5,875 bases of DNA from Acidobacteriota bacterium (GCA_003153585.1 PLZZ01000047.1:292-6166), one strand, 5' to 3'; shown: positions 1 to 5,875, numbered from the stretch's first letter. The notes: generated from the letters alone by a model not told the origin. A program made the numbers and translations.

Positions 1-353
1 TTGCCGTAGAGCGTTTCCCACCGAGCGATGTACTCCTTGCTGTTCACCAGGGGGAAAGCCGCACCGGGGACGACGGGAATATCGGCGCGGCCGATAATTT
101 CGAGGAGGCGCAAAGCGTGCAGGACTTCTTCATCGCGCCAAGCGTCACCGGTGGGGATGGTGATGCCGAGAACATCGGTGTCGGGCGATTGCACGAGGGC
201 GAGGATGGCTTGCGTGTTGGTGCCGCCGGGCCCGGAGCAGTCTTCGTCGATGATAATTTTGCGTTTTTCCTGGGCAGCAAGGGGAGATGCGGCGACGACC
301 ACGGCAAAAAACAGGAGCGCGCAGAGAACGCACTTTGAGAAAGTGGTGAGCAA
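1..353 (-). CDS. Exported nucleoside hydrolase-like protein, N-terminal part (cut by left window edge)
   Basis: The 117 visible codons match the N-terminal half of the inosine/uridine-preferring nucleoside hydrolase fold, a family that cleaves the N-glycosidic bond of ribonucleosides. Residues 1-27 form a signal peptide: a short n-region with Lys7, a hydrophobic run at about 8-22, and a cleavage context ending LAAQ. The mature protein opens with strand KIIIDED (32-38), then QAILAL, VLGITIPTGD and a helix with LRLLEIIGR followed by DIPVVPGAAFPL. These follow the family's usual order of metal-site strand, 'VLGIT' strand and 'G(R)xDIPV..G' segment. One oddity is that the usual DxDPGxDDA loop reads DEDCSGPGGTNTQA (36-49), so the paired aspartates are replaced by Thr/Asn and the loop is about three residues longer. 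No in-frame ATG or GTG lies upstream before the stop near 454; TTG at 351-353 with GGAAG nine bases upstream is the best start. Family membership is fairly sure; activity on nucleosides is not. Confidence 0.8.
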   Translation of the reverse strand, partial: MLTTFSKCVLCALLFFAVVVAASPLAAQEKRKIIIDEDCSGPGGTNTQAILALVQSPDTDVLGITIPTGDAWRDEEVLHALRLLEIIGRADIPVVPGAAFPLVNSKEYIARWETLYG

Positions 354-362
354 AAAAGCGAG

Positions 363-367
363 CTTCC
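363..367 (-). promoter_or_regulatory. Ribosome binding site supporting a TTG start
   Basis: On the minus strand GGAAG lies nine bases before TTG (351-353). It is the only Shine-Dalgarno-like match near a start codon that places a signal peptide directly in front of the nucleoside hydrolase domain. A GTG at 397-399 opens a different frame that does not contain the domain. Confidence 0.5.
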
Positions 368-412
368 GCGGGGGAGTTGACGGTGAAATGTCGTGACACC
401 GATTGGTTGAAA

Positions 413-492
413 GTTCTCGATTAGAACGGGGTGCCGTTGTTTGTTTTCTATGAGTTAGGAAGTGTTCTAATAAACGATGTTCTCGATTAGAA
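413..492. promoter_or_regulatory. Candidate operator array: repeated palindrome GTTCTCGATTAGAAC
   Basis: GTTCTCGATTAGAAC at 413-427 is a dyad with arms GTTCT and AGAAC around five bases. Its first 14 bases recur exactly at 479-492, 66 bases away start to start. Between them, GTTCTAAT at 464-471 equals the first eight bases of the reverse complement of the palindrome and pairs as an inverted repeat with ATTAGAA of the second copy. Palindromes repeated upstream of a gene start are typical of sites for dimeric repressors or activators. The first copy lies about 60 bases upstream of the nucleoside hydrolase-like start at 353. The regulator is not in the window and I cannot assign the motif to a known family. 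Confidence 0.45.
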
Positions 493-630
493 ATTCCGTA
501 AAACGGCAGCAGATTCGAGCCAAGAAGCGATCCGGATCGGCTGGCGATTTCGCCACCATTTGCTCGGAAGCTCGAACAATTGAGTAGCTGCCCTGTGCAG
601 TTTGTGAAAGCAATCAACCGGGAAGCCTCA

Positions 631-763
631 GGGGCTAAAACCCCCGCGGGGTGAGCCAGCTTTAAGTCGGAGCTTAAGCTCCGACCCCCTAAGGAGTCGG
701 CTATCAGGCGCAGAGTAGAGGCCGGGCGGGGCTCCGACACACCCAGCCTGTGGCCAGCGCTGG
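631..763. repeat. Cluster of GC-rich inverted repeats, REP-like
   Basis: Several hairpin-forming units are packed together. GGGG-CTAAAA-CCCC lies at 631-644 and the overlapping CCCC-GC-GGGG at 642-651. A perfect 20-base palindrome with arms GTCGGAGCTT and AAGCTCCGAC lies at 666-685. The arm GCTCCGAC recurs at 731-738, so GTCGGAGC at 666-673 has a second possible partner. CCAGCGCTGG at 754-763 is a further short palindrome. Similar short 'ggggctaaagcccc' hairpins scattered between genes are, from memory, common in Acidobacteriota genomes. The cluster may be a REP-type repeat, or may act as a transcription barrier between the nucleoside hydrolase-like unit and the receptor unit. Confidence 0.5.
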
Positions 764-892
764 ACTTCGTTGCGCCGCGCCAGGCTGCCGCTCGTTTGTG
801 CTCCCTCGTCATCATAGCTCCAGAATTACGCTAGCACGGAGAAGCGCGGTTTGGAAGGATGTGCATGCTGTGGACACTTTGATTTGGAGAAG

Positions 893-1399
893 TTACTTCA
901 TTCCGCGGACCATATTGTAGAAGTCACTTTCCCATTTTCTGTCGTTGTAAGCGAGCATTATCATCATCTGGTGAGAAACTGCGCAGACGATGTGTAAGTC
1001 TTTGGGATCCGAAGACTTGTTCGACTCCACACAGACAGTAGGAATTCCAGCCACAGTTAGTTCCGAAATTCGCCCGATGCCGTATCCATTTCTCATCATC
1101 TCGCTCGAATACTCTCTTCTCCATTGGTCATCGTTTGCCGATGGGGCATCTGTTCGCGGATAGAATCGCGCCACGGCGAATTCTCCGTGACGCGACATCG
1201 CGGTCACATTGCATTCGTGTATAAAGCCTGCTTGGAACCAGCCATTCGGCACCGGAATATTTCGGTCGCCGCATTGAATCGCATCCCCGTGCTTCCAGTG
1301 CCATAGCTTCGCGTAAATCGTCCACCTGTTGGCGCCGCAAACCATTATGAGAATGCCGAGGATGACGACAGTCCAAAAGGTCAGACTCTTCCGGCTCAT
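893..1399 (-). CDS. Membrane-anchored protein of unknown function, downstream of TonB-dependent receptor
   Basis: The 168-residue product is not recognised. Residues 1-5 (MSRKS) are basic, residues 6-22 form one hydrophobic segment, and the rest is polar. This predicts an N-in anchor, or an uncleaved signal, with a C-terminal domain of about 140 residues outside the cytoplasmic membrane. That domain has four cysteines (43, 63, 123, 139) that could form two disulfides; Cys21 lies in the anchor. It is not a lipoprotein signal, because the residue before Cys21 is Val. The second half alternates predicted strands (ISELTVAGIPTVCVES, LHIVCAVSHQMMIMLAY) and ends in an aromatic/basic helix (WESDFYNMVRGMK). 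The reading frame extends upstream to 1489, but that extension (a low-complexity Pro/Ser/Ala stretch) lies inside the receptor gene. The ATG at 1397-1399 leaves a 25-base gap after the receptor stop and places the anchor at the N-terminus. No strong ribosome binding site is visible, so translation may be coupled to the receptor gene. Confidence 0.65.
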   Translation of the reverse strand: MSRKSLTFWTVVILGILIMVCGANRWTIYAKLWHWKHGDAIQCGDRNIPVPNGWFQAGFIHECNVTAMSRHGEFAVARFYPRTDAPSANDDQWRREYSSEMMRNGYGIGRISELTVAGIPTVCVESNKSSDPKDLHIVCAVSHQMMIMLAYNDRKWESDFYNMVRGMK

Positions 1400-1424
1400 T
1401 TCGCTCGCGCCCGCTGCACCTTCA

Positions 1425-4400
1425 CTAGAACTGGAAGCGGGCTCCGAATTGAGCGGCGAAAGCGGTGGCGCCCGGAGCGAGTTCGTCAACAGTGCGGTAT
1501 CCGGGCGTGTTGTGTGGATTCGGTATGGCCGTCAGCGAAGGGCAAGTGATGTTTGCATACAGCGTCGCATTCACGGGCGTACACGCAGAGTTGCTCGTGG
1601 GACCTACGAAGCCAAAAACGTCGGGGTCGGAGTACAAGTTGCTGGCATTCGTGAGGTTGAATAAATCGGCACTCAAGCGCAGGGAATAGTGCTCTTTGAT
1701 ACTGAAGTCCCTGGCGATACGAATGTCCCAGTTATAGAAGGCAGGCTGGCGCCCGGGATACTCAGGCAGAAGAAATGGCTTTCCGCCGCCAATTTGGACG
1801 GTAGGCCGGTCGTTGTTCGCAAACTGGTTGATAACCCCATCACCGTTGATATCCACATTTGAATAAGCAGGGTAGGCGAGGCCGCTGTGAAGAATGAAGT
1901 TGGTGCTGAAATTAAAGGCCCAGGGGAGATCGAGGACCATGCCACCCTTAAACTGGTGAGTGATATCGAGGCCGTCACGGCCGTAGTCTAAGTTGAGATT
2001 GAATGGATCCTGGGGGCCGAAGAAAGTTTCGGTGTCGCGCTCGCTGGAAGCATTCGCAAAGTTCCGCGACCAAGTGTAATTGGCGAAGAACTGATAGCGA
2101 TTCGAGAAACGCTTGTTCACACCTAATACAAACTCGTTGTAGTTCCCACGGCCGAAGCTGCCGAGTTCGCTGGAGCTAAAGAGTGTGGGATCAAGGGGAG
2201 TAGCGAACTGGGTTATAGGGTCGCCCGGTGCTAGCTGAGTTGCAGTGCCAGCGATGAGTGTCCTGCCGAACGCGTCTTTACCCATGGGGATAAAGTTTCG
2301 GAACCATTGAGTGGTACTGAAACCACCTGTGCGCAAGTCCGTGGAGTGTACGAAGGCATAGTTTGCCGAAACGGTCCAGCTATTCGTGAACGAATGCTCG
2401 ACGCCGACGGTGAGGTTAGAGACGCGCGGATTGCGAAACGCCGGGTCCACGTAACTGATACCCGGACATCCGGCGATGCTGGAGCATAGGTCGCTGGCTC
2501 CGATAGGCAGAGTCGACGGGAAAAGATAGGGGAAAGCCGCCGCTCCAGCAACGGTACTCGGGGGTGCGCAGAATTCGAAAAACGCCGATGGGCAGAAAAT
2601 GGTTGTTTGCTTCGAGGTGCCGATCGTCGGGAAAAAGATCAAGGGTGTCTGAGCATAATAGAGACCCCAAGCTGCGCGTACGACGGTGGGATGCTCGGTA
2701 CCGCCTACGTTCCAGGCCAAGCCAACACGGGGACCAAATTGCGCGAAATCGTCAGGGACACGTTGAGGCGGAGCGACCTGCTTGCTGGAATTCCCCTCGC
2801 CTATCCAAACCGTGTTTCCGGGAATCGCCGATTGCGGTTGGGGGTTCCATGTGCCGTCCCAACGGAGGCCATAGGTCAAGGTGATGCGTGAGGTGAGCTG
2901 CCACTTATCCTGCCAATAGAGACCCATTCCGGTCTGGTAGTTGTTAAAGAGGGTGTTGTCCTTAAAGAGTTGAGCGATCTGCTGCTGTTGGGTGGTTCCG
3001 GTTTGCCCATTCAGGCCAAGTCCTTGCTCGAAGAAGAAGGGATTGGACGCGGAAGGGATGGGTTGTCCGGTGTTTGCTGTGTAGTTCGCGCACCACGGAG
3101 CGGTGGGGCTGGGCTCAAAATCGCAAAGGGTATTGAATTCATACTCGCCCGAACTCCATCCGGCAAAAATGTCTTTTCGGTCGGTAAAGCTATCCACATC
3201 GCCGCCGAACTTCATGTCGTGCCTGCCGAACGAGTAGGAAAAGTTGTCGGCACCTTGGAGCTTGCCGGCGTCGTTGTTGCTTGGAAGATAAAAACGCTGA
3301 CCAAATGACATGCCCGTCTGATTGATGAGGATCTGGGGCGCGCCACTATCAATCGGATGGCGCTTGCGCGTTTCGCCGCTGACTTCCACGCGAAGTTCGT
3401 TCACTTTGCGCCCAAGGACGGAGGTGAGGGCGAACACGCCGCCGATACCCTGGTTCACGAAATTCTCAGCAGCGCCAATGGAGTAGGGAGTTTCGGTTTG
3501 TCCCTGGCCTCCGGTGAAGCCATTGGTGTGGTTGCGGCTGCCGAGGCCGCGAATACTGAAATGATTGGAAGGGCTGAATTGGTAATCGTAATGGCCTAAC
3601 AGCGTAAAGAAATTCTGATATTGATTGTGCTCGCCGTTGAGAGCTCCGAGGGTAGGCACACCGTAACACGCCGGCAGGAGAGCTTCACCTACGGCTCCAG
3701 CGACGCAACCGGGAGGCAGGATGTTAGAAGTACCTGGCGTTGGCGCGCCGATGATTGGGCCTGCTGATGCCAAAAAGGCCGAGCATCCGGGATCGGCTGC
3801 GGTGCAGAAGACGGTGTCGAGCGGGCCATTTTCGCGCTGAATGTCAGTGGCGAGAAAAAGGAACTGGCGGTCTTTGTGAATGGGGAAGCCGACGGAACCG
3901 CCGAACTGATTTTGATTGTCGATATTGGAAGGCTCACCGAGGCCGTCATTCGCGGTCAGGTTGCCGCCGCGATAATATTCGTGCGCTTCGCCGTGGATTG
4001 CGTTGGTGCCGGACTTGGTGACCACGTTGAGCAAGCCGCCCGTGGCGCGGCCGAATTCGGGAGCGAAGCCGTTGGTGACGACTTGAAATTCCTGGACAGC
4101 TTCGAGCGGAACGGTGAGGTTCTTGGTTTCGAGCGAGCCGAAATTTTCGCCGAAATAATTGTTGGTGGAGTCCGCGCCGTCGATTACCAGGCCGCTGTAG
4201 TCGCTTTGTTGGCCACCGAGGCGGATGCCGCCGCGGAGTCCAGGAACAACTTGGGCGGAGGGAGAGAGAAGAGCCATGTCTCGATAATCGCGGCCGGGGA
4301 AGGGGAGATTCTCGACGCTAGTGGAATTGAGCAATTGGGTGATGCCGGCCGTGGTGGTGTCAACGACCGCTCCGCTGCTGGCGGTGACTTCAATGCTCTG

Positions 4401-4754
4401 AGATTGCGTTTTCAGGGGCATCGTGATGTCGAGCTGCAGGGAAGCGCCGACGTTGACGACGATCTGCTTGACGGTTGTTACGGCGAAGCCGTCGGCGACG
4501 GCGACGATGGTGTATTCGCCGGGAGCGACGTTATCGAAAGAGTAGGTGCCGTCCGCTTCGACAGGCAATTCGCGGCGAATGCCGGTGGAAGGATTCGTGA
4601 GCGTCAATTTGGCGGTGGCGACGGAGGCGTGAGACGTGTCAAACACGGTTCCGCGGATGGCGCCGTTCTGGGTGTTTTGCGCTAGTGCAACGCCGGCCGG
4701 CATAATCGAGCATGAGAACAGCACAGCCAGAGACACGGCCTTCCAGATTTTCAT
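1425..4754 (-). CDS. TonB-dependent receptor, Oar-like, with N-terminal carboxypeptidase-regulatory-like domain
   Basis: This 1109-residue outer-membrane receptor is expected to bind an extracellular ligand and, with TonB-ExbB-ExbD energy, move it into the periplasm. Residues 1-26 are a signal peptide ending ALAQ. Residues 31-114 form a carboxypeptidase-regulatory-like (transthyretin-like) domain (GAIRGTVFDTS...YSFDNVAPGEYTIVA...ITMPL). IEVTA at 121-125 is TonB-box-like. The plug runs to about 250 and includes VIDGADSTNNY, VPLEAVQEFQVVTNGF and EFGRATGGLLNVVTKSGTN. The barrel then runs to the C-terminal Phe (ARFQF), as expected for insertion by the BAM machinery, with family signatures FGPRVGLAWNV, WSRNFANAS, DITHQFKGG and DLFNLTNASN. 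DINGDGVIN (968-976) resembles a calcium-binding loop. All 12 mature cysteines occur as six close pairs, probably in surface loops. Length and order fit intact Acidobacteriota Oar-like receptors. ATG at 4752-4754 was chosen over the upstream ATG at 4779-4781 because of its strong ribosome binding site. The substrate is unknown; large polymers such as glycans or peptides are plausible. Confidence 0.93.
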   Translation of the reverse strand: MKIWKAVSLAVLFSCSIMPAGVALAQNTQNGAIRGTVFDTSHASVATAKLTLTNPSTGIRRELPVEADGTYSFDNVAPGEYTIVAVADGFAVTTVKQIVVNVGASLQLDITMPLKTQSQSIEVTASSGAVVDTTTAGITQLLNSTSVENLPFPGRDYRDMALLSPSAQVVPGLRGGIRLGGQQSDYSGLVIDGADSTNNYFGENFGSLETKNLTVPLEAVQEFQVVTNGFAPEFGRATGGLLNVVTKSGTNAIHGEAHEYYRGGNLTANDGLGEPSNIDNQNQFGGSVGFPIHKDRQFLFLATDIQRENGPLDTVFCTAADPGCSAFLASAGPIIGAPTPGTSNILPPGCVAGAVGEALLPACYGVPTLGALNGEHNQYQNFFTLLGHYDYQFSPSNHFSIRGLGSRNHTNGFTGGQGQTETPYSIGAAENFVNQGIGGVFALTSVLGRKVNELRVEVSGETRKRHPIDSGAPQILINQTGMSFGQRFYLPSNNDAGKLQGADNFSYSFGRHDMKFGGDVDSFTDRKDIFAGWSSGEYEFNTLCDFEPSPTAPWCANYTANTGQPIPSASNPFFFEQGLGLNGQTGTTQQQQIAQLFKDNTLFNNYQTGMGLYWQDKWQLTSRITLTYGLRWDGTWNPQPQSAIPGNTVWIGEGNSSKQVAPPQRVPDDFAQFGPRVGLAWNVGGTEHPTVVRAAWGLYYAQTPLIFFPTIGTSKQTTIFCPSAFFEFCAPPSTVAGAAAFPYLFPSTLPIGASDLCSSIAGCPGISYVDPAFRNPRVSNLTVGVEHSFTNSWTVSANYAFVHSTDLRTGGFSTTQWFRNFIPMGKDAFGRTLIAGTATQLAPGDPITQFATPLDPTLFSSSELGSFGRGNYNEFVLGVNKRFSNRYQFFANYTWSRNFANASSERDTETFFGPQDPFNLNLDYGRDGLDITHQFKGGMVLDLPWAFNFSTNFILHSGLAYPAYSNVDINGDGVINQFANNDRPTVQIGGGKPFLLPEYPGRQPAFYNWDIRIARDFSIKEHYSLRLSADLFNLTNASNLYSDPDVFGFVGPTSNSACTPVNATLYANITCPSLTAIPNPHNTPGYRTVDELAPGATAFAAQFGARFQF

Positions 4755-5106
4755 TGCGACCCTCCCGATGCTAGACGACATCTCAAACGGGACGACGATT
4801 CGTTGTAAGAATTGCTTAACACGTTGCGGTTAATGAATCTGAAGAAGGGTAGAAAAGACGTTACTTGGCAATACGTCGCCCGGAAATGCGCGCGAGCCCC
4901 ATAATCCGCTTTTAGGACGTGAACGCCAACCAAGATGGGCGGTAGGCTAACGCTCGTGCTGTGTAGAGTCAACGAAAAACTGGCGTTACGCGCAAAGATT
5001 TCCACAGCGAGCGCGCAGGGAAAAAAAGTCCAATAAAACTGCTCAAGATTTTGTGGTAGTAGCGGAAGTGCTGCTAAACGCGCATCCTGCTAGAATCAGT
5101 CCCGAA
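4755..5106. promoter_or_regulatory. Divergent intergenic region between the receptor and CRTAC1-family genes
   Basis: These 352 bases must hold promoters for both the minus-strand receptor gene and the plus-strand CRTAC1-family gene. Facing the receptor, TTGACT (minus strand, 4967-4972) is followed after 17 bases by TAGCCT (4944-4949), a good -35 with a poor -10. Facing the other way, TAGAAT at 5091-5096 is a good -10-like hexamer only ten bases before ATG, with no matching -35. Small dyads occur at 4856-4876 (GACGT ... ACGTC, 11-base gap) and 4983-4991 (GCGTTACGC). The part near 5020-5060 is AT-rich. No promoter here is certain, and no gene is supported inside the region. Confidence 0.4.
4760..4766 (-). 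promoter_or_regulatory. Strong ribosome binding site deciding the receptor start
   Basis: GGGAGGG on the minus strand ends five bases before ATG at 4752-4754. The in-frame ATG at 4779-4781 would add nine residues (MSSSIGRVA) in front of an otherwise ideal signal peptide, and the Shine-Dalgarno would then lie inside the coding region. The downstream start is therefore preferred. Confidence 0.75.
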
Positions 5107-5875
5107 ATGAAACAGAGAAGACTCTACAGCGGACGATTGGCGCTGGTTGCCGCGGGCGTTCTACTGGTGGCAACTTGGGATTTAGTGGCGCAGCCGTTGG
5201 TGCAAGAAACAAAAGGCGAGATACTGCGCCGGCGTTCGGAGGTGGCTAACCCCTTTCACGTGCAATTCCAAGACGTTACGCGCGAGGCGGGGATTCATTT
5301 TCACCATGAGCGCGCGGCTTCGCCCGAAAAACTGTATTTGGAGACGATGGGGGCGGGAGTTGCGTGGATCGATTACAACCAGGATGGCTACCTGGACGCG
5401 TTTTTTGTAAACAGCGGGTACACTCCATTTTTTCATCCGGAGCACCCGCCACAGCCGGCGCTGTATCGCAACAATCGCGACGGCACGTTTACGGATGTAA
5501 CGGCGGCGAGCAAGATTCATTCGGACGGCACGTTTTTCTTTGGCGTAGCGGTGGGAGATTACGATAACGACGGCTATCCGGACATCTACATGACCGGATA
5601 CCGCCATTCAGTTCTGCTGCACAACAATGGAGATGGCACTTTCACCGATGTGACCGCCAAGGCAGGAGTGGGGAACGACGGAAACTGGGGCACGGCGGCG
5701 GGGTGGTTTGACTACGACCACGACGGCTTGCTCGACCTGCTGGTGACGAATTACGTGCAGTACGACGAAGACCATCCGGTGTCGTGCGGAGAAAATAAAC
5801 CCGGATATCGCGCGTATTGCCACCCAGACAGTTTTCACGGCACGTCCATGCGGCTGTATCACAACAACGGCGACG
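5107..5875 (+). CDS. CRTAC1-family exported protein with FG-GAP/VCBS repeats, N-terminal part (cut by right edge)
   Basis: 256 codons are visible with no stop. Residues 1-29 look like a signal peptide: basic start MKQRR, hydrophobic stretch LALVAAGVLLVA, and an end at LVAQ. The mature part opens with the typical family start (FQDVTREAGIHFHHE, then ETMGAGVAWIDYNQDGYLD). Three calcium-loop-type FG-GAP/VCBS repeats follow the DxDxDGxxxD pattern: D89-N91-D93-D97, D151-D153-D155-D159 and D202-D204-D206-D210. Linkers of the form 'LYRNN-DGTFTDVTA' (119-132 and 172-185) mark successive blades of a beta-propeller. Cys227 and Cys238, in a SCGEN...AYCHP segment, match a cysteine-bearing insertion usual in bacterial CRTAC1 proteins and may form a disulfide. 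Full-length relatives are usually around 500-700 residues and often end in an ASPIC/UnbV domain, which would lie past the edge. The protein is probably periplasmic, outer-membrane attached or secreted, with a binding or scaffold role; the ligand is unknown. The start has no clear ribosome binding site. It is divergent from the receptor gene. Confidence 0.9.
   Translation, partial: MKQRRLYSGRLALVAAGVLLVATWDLVAQPLVQETKGEILRRRSEVANPFHVQFQDVTREAGIHFHHERAASPEKLYLETMGAGVAWIDYNQDGYLDAFFVNSGYTPFFHPEHPPQPALYRNNRDGTFTDVTAASKIHSDGTFFFGVAVGDYDNDGYPDIYMTGYRHSVLLHNNGDGTFTDVTAKAGVGNDGNWGTAAGWFDYDHDGLLDLLVTNYVQYDEDHPVSCGENKPGYRAYCHPDSFHGTSMRLYHNNGD

Larger units (their letters stand above)
354..892. other. 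Intergenic region without a convincing gene
   Basis: I see no protein family match in any frame and no tRNA-like cloverleaf here. The left third (about 400-500) is AT-richer and carries the palindromic elements annotated separately, so it probably holds the promoter of the minus-strand nucleoside hydrolase-like gene. The sequence TCTAAT, read on the minus strand at 420-425 inside the first palindrome, could be a -10 box, but no good -35 partner is seen. The middle (about 630-765) is a run of GC-rich inverted repeats. The right end (about 765-892) is the 3' flank of the small minus-strand gene; it shows no hairpin followed by a T-run, so no intrinsic terminator is called. Confidence 0.6.

Noticed and set aside
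477..587. A 36-codon plus-strand reading frame starting at ATG 477 and ending TAG 585-587.
   Set aside because: It has no ribosome binding site at a usable distance, its start overlaps the repeated palindrome, and the translated peptide has no recognisable feature. Its length is within chance expectation.
666..685. The 20-base palindrome as an intrinsic terminator for either flanking transcript.
   Set aside because: Neither strand has a clear T-run after the dyad and there is no loop spacing, so it is annotated as part of a repeat cluster instead.
1337..1341. A lipobox at Cys21 of the small anchored protein.
   Set aside because: The residue before the cysteine is Val rather than Gly, Ala or Ser, so the sequence does not fit signal peptidase II recognition.
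1400..1489. Extending the small anchored protein upstream to ATG 1489.
   Set aside because: The extra 30 residues are a low-complexity stretch encoded inside the receptor's conserved 3' end, and the membrane anchor would no longer be N-terminal.
3876..4685. A long 269-codon plus-strand open frame opposite the receptor gene.
   Set aside because: It is antisense to the plug and N-terminal domain of the receptor. Its Gly/Ala/Asp/Val-rich composition is what the complement of a GC-biased coding frame produces, and no family is recognised.
4944..4972. A sigma-70-type promoter TTGACT-17-TAGCCT for the receptor gene.
   Set aside because: The -35 is good but the -10 matches only three of six positions, and it implies a leader of about 180 bases. 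It is mentioned in the intergenic entry and not called as its own feature.
4751..5005. An 84-codon minus-strand frame covering most of the divergent intergenic region.
   Set aside because: It overlaps the receptor's ribosome binding site and start, has no ribosome binding site of its own that I can see, and shows no recognisable domain.
5182..5862. Minus-strand open frames of 141 and 84 codons within 5182-5862.
   Set aside because: They lie opposite the well-supported CRTAC1-family coding region and show no conserved features.

Overview
The window most likely comes from a member of the Acidobacteriota. The evidence is a very large Oar-type TonB-dependent receptor that starts with a carboxypeptidase-regulatory-like domain, an adjacent divergent CRTAC1/VCBS-repeat exported protein, and intergenic hairpins of the 'ggggctaaaacccc' style that I associate with that phylum. 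The taxonomic call is an inference from gene content; no rRNA or other marker is present.

Layout. (1) 1-353, minus strand: the N-terminal 117 codons of an exported nucleoside hydrolase-like protein, starting at TTG and running off the left edge. (2) 354-892: about 540 bases with no convincing gene. This stretch holds two copies of a palindromic 14-15 base element at 413-427 and 479-492, with a half copy between them, and then a cluster of GC-rich inverted repeats (631-763). (3) 893-1399, minus: a 168-residue membrane-anchored protein of unknown function, 25 bases downstream of the receptor gene and probably in the same transcript. (4) 1425-4754, minus: a 1109-residue TonB-dependent outer-membrane receptor, intact from signal peptide to C-terminal phenylalanine. 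(5) 4755-5106: the divergent intergenic region. (6) 5107-5875, plus: the first 256 codons of a CRTAC1-family protein with a signal peptide and three calcium-loop-type FG-GAP/VCBS repeats, running off the right edge.

The receptor, its small downstream partner and the divergent CRTAC1 protein all look exported. They could form an envelope module in which the receptor imports or binds a large extracellular ligand, but the substrate cannot be read from the sequence. The nucleoside hydrolase-like gene is separated from this module by the repeat-rich gap and is probably a separate transcription unit.

I found no clear sign of a new defence, mobile or RNA system. The points most worth following up are the palindromic element pair at 413-492, the replaced metal-site motif in the nucleoside hydrolase-like protein, the six tight cysteine pairs of the receptor, and the unknown small protein.
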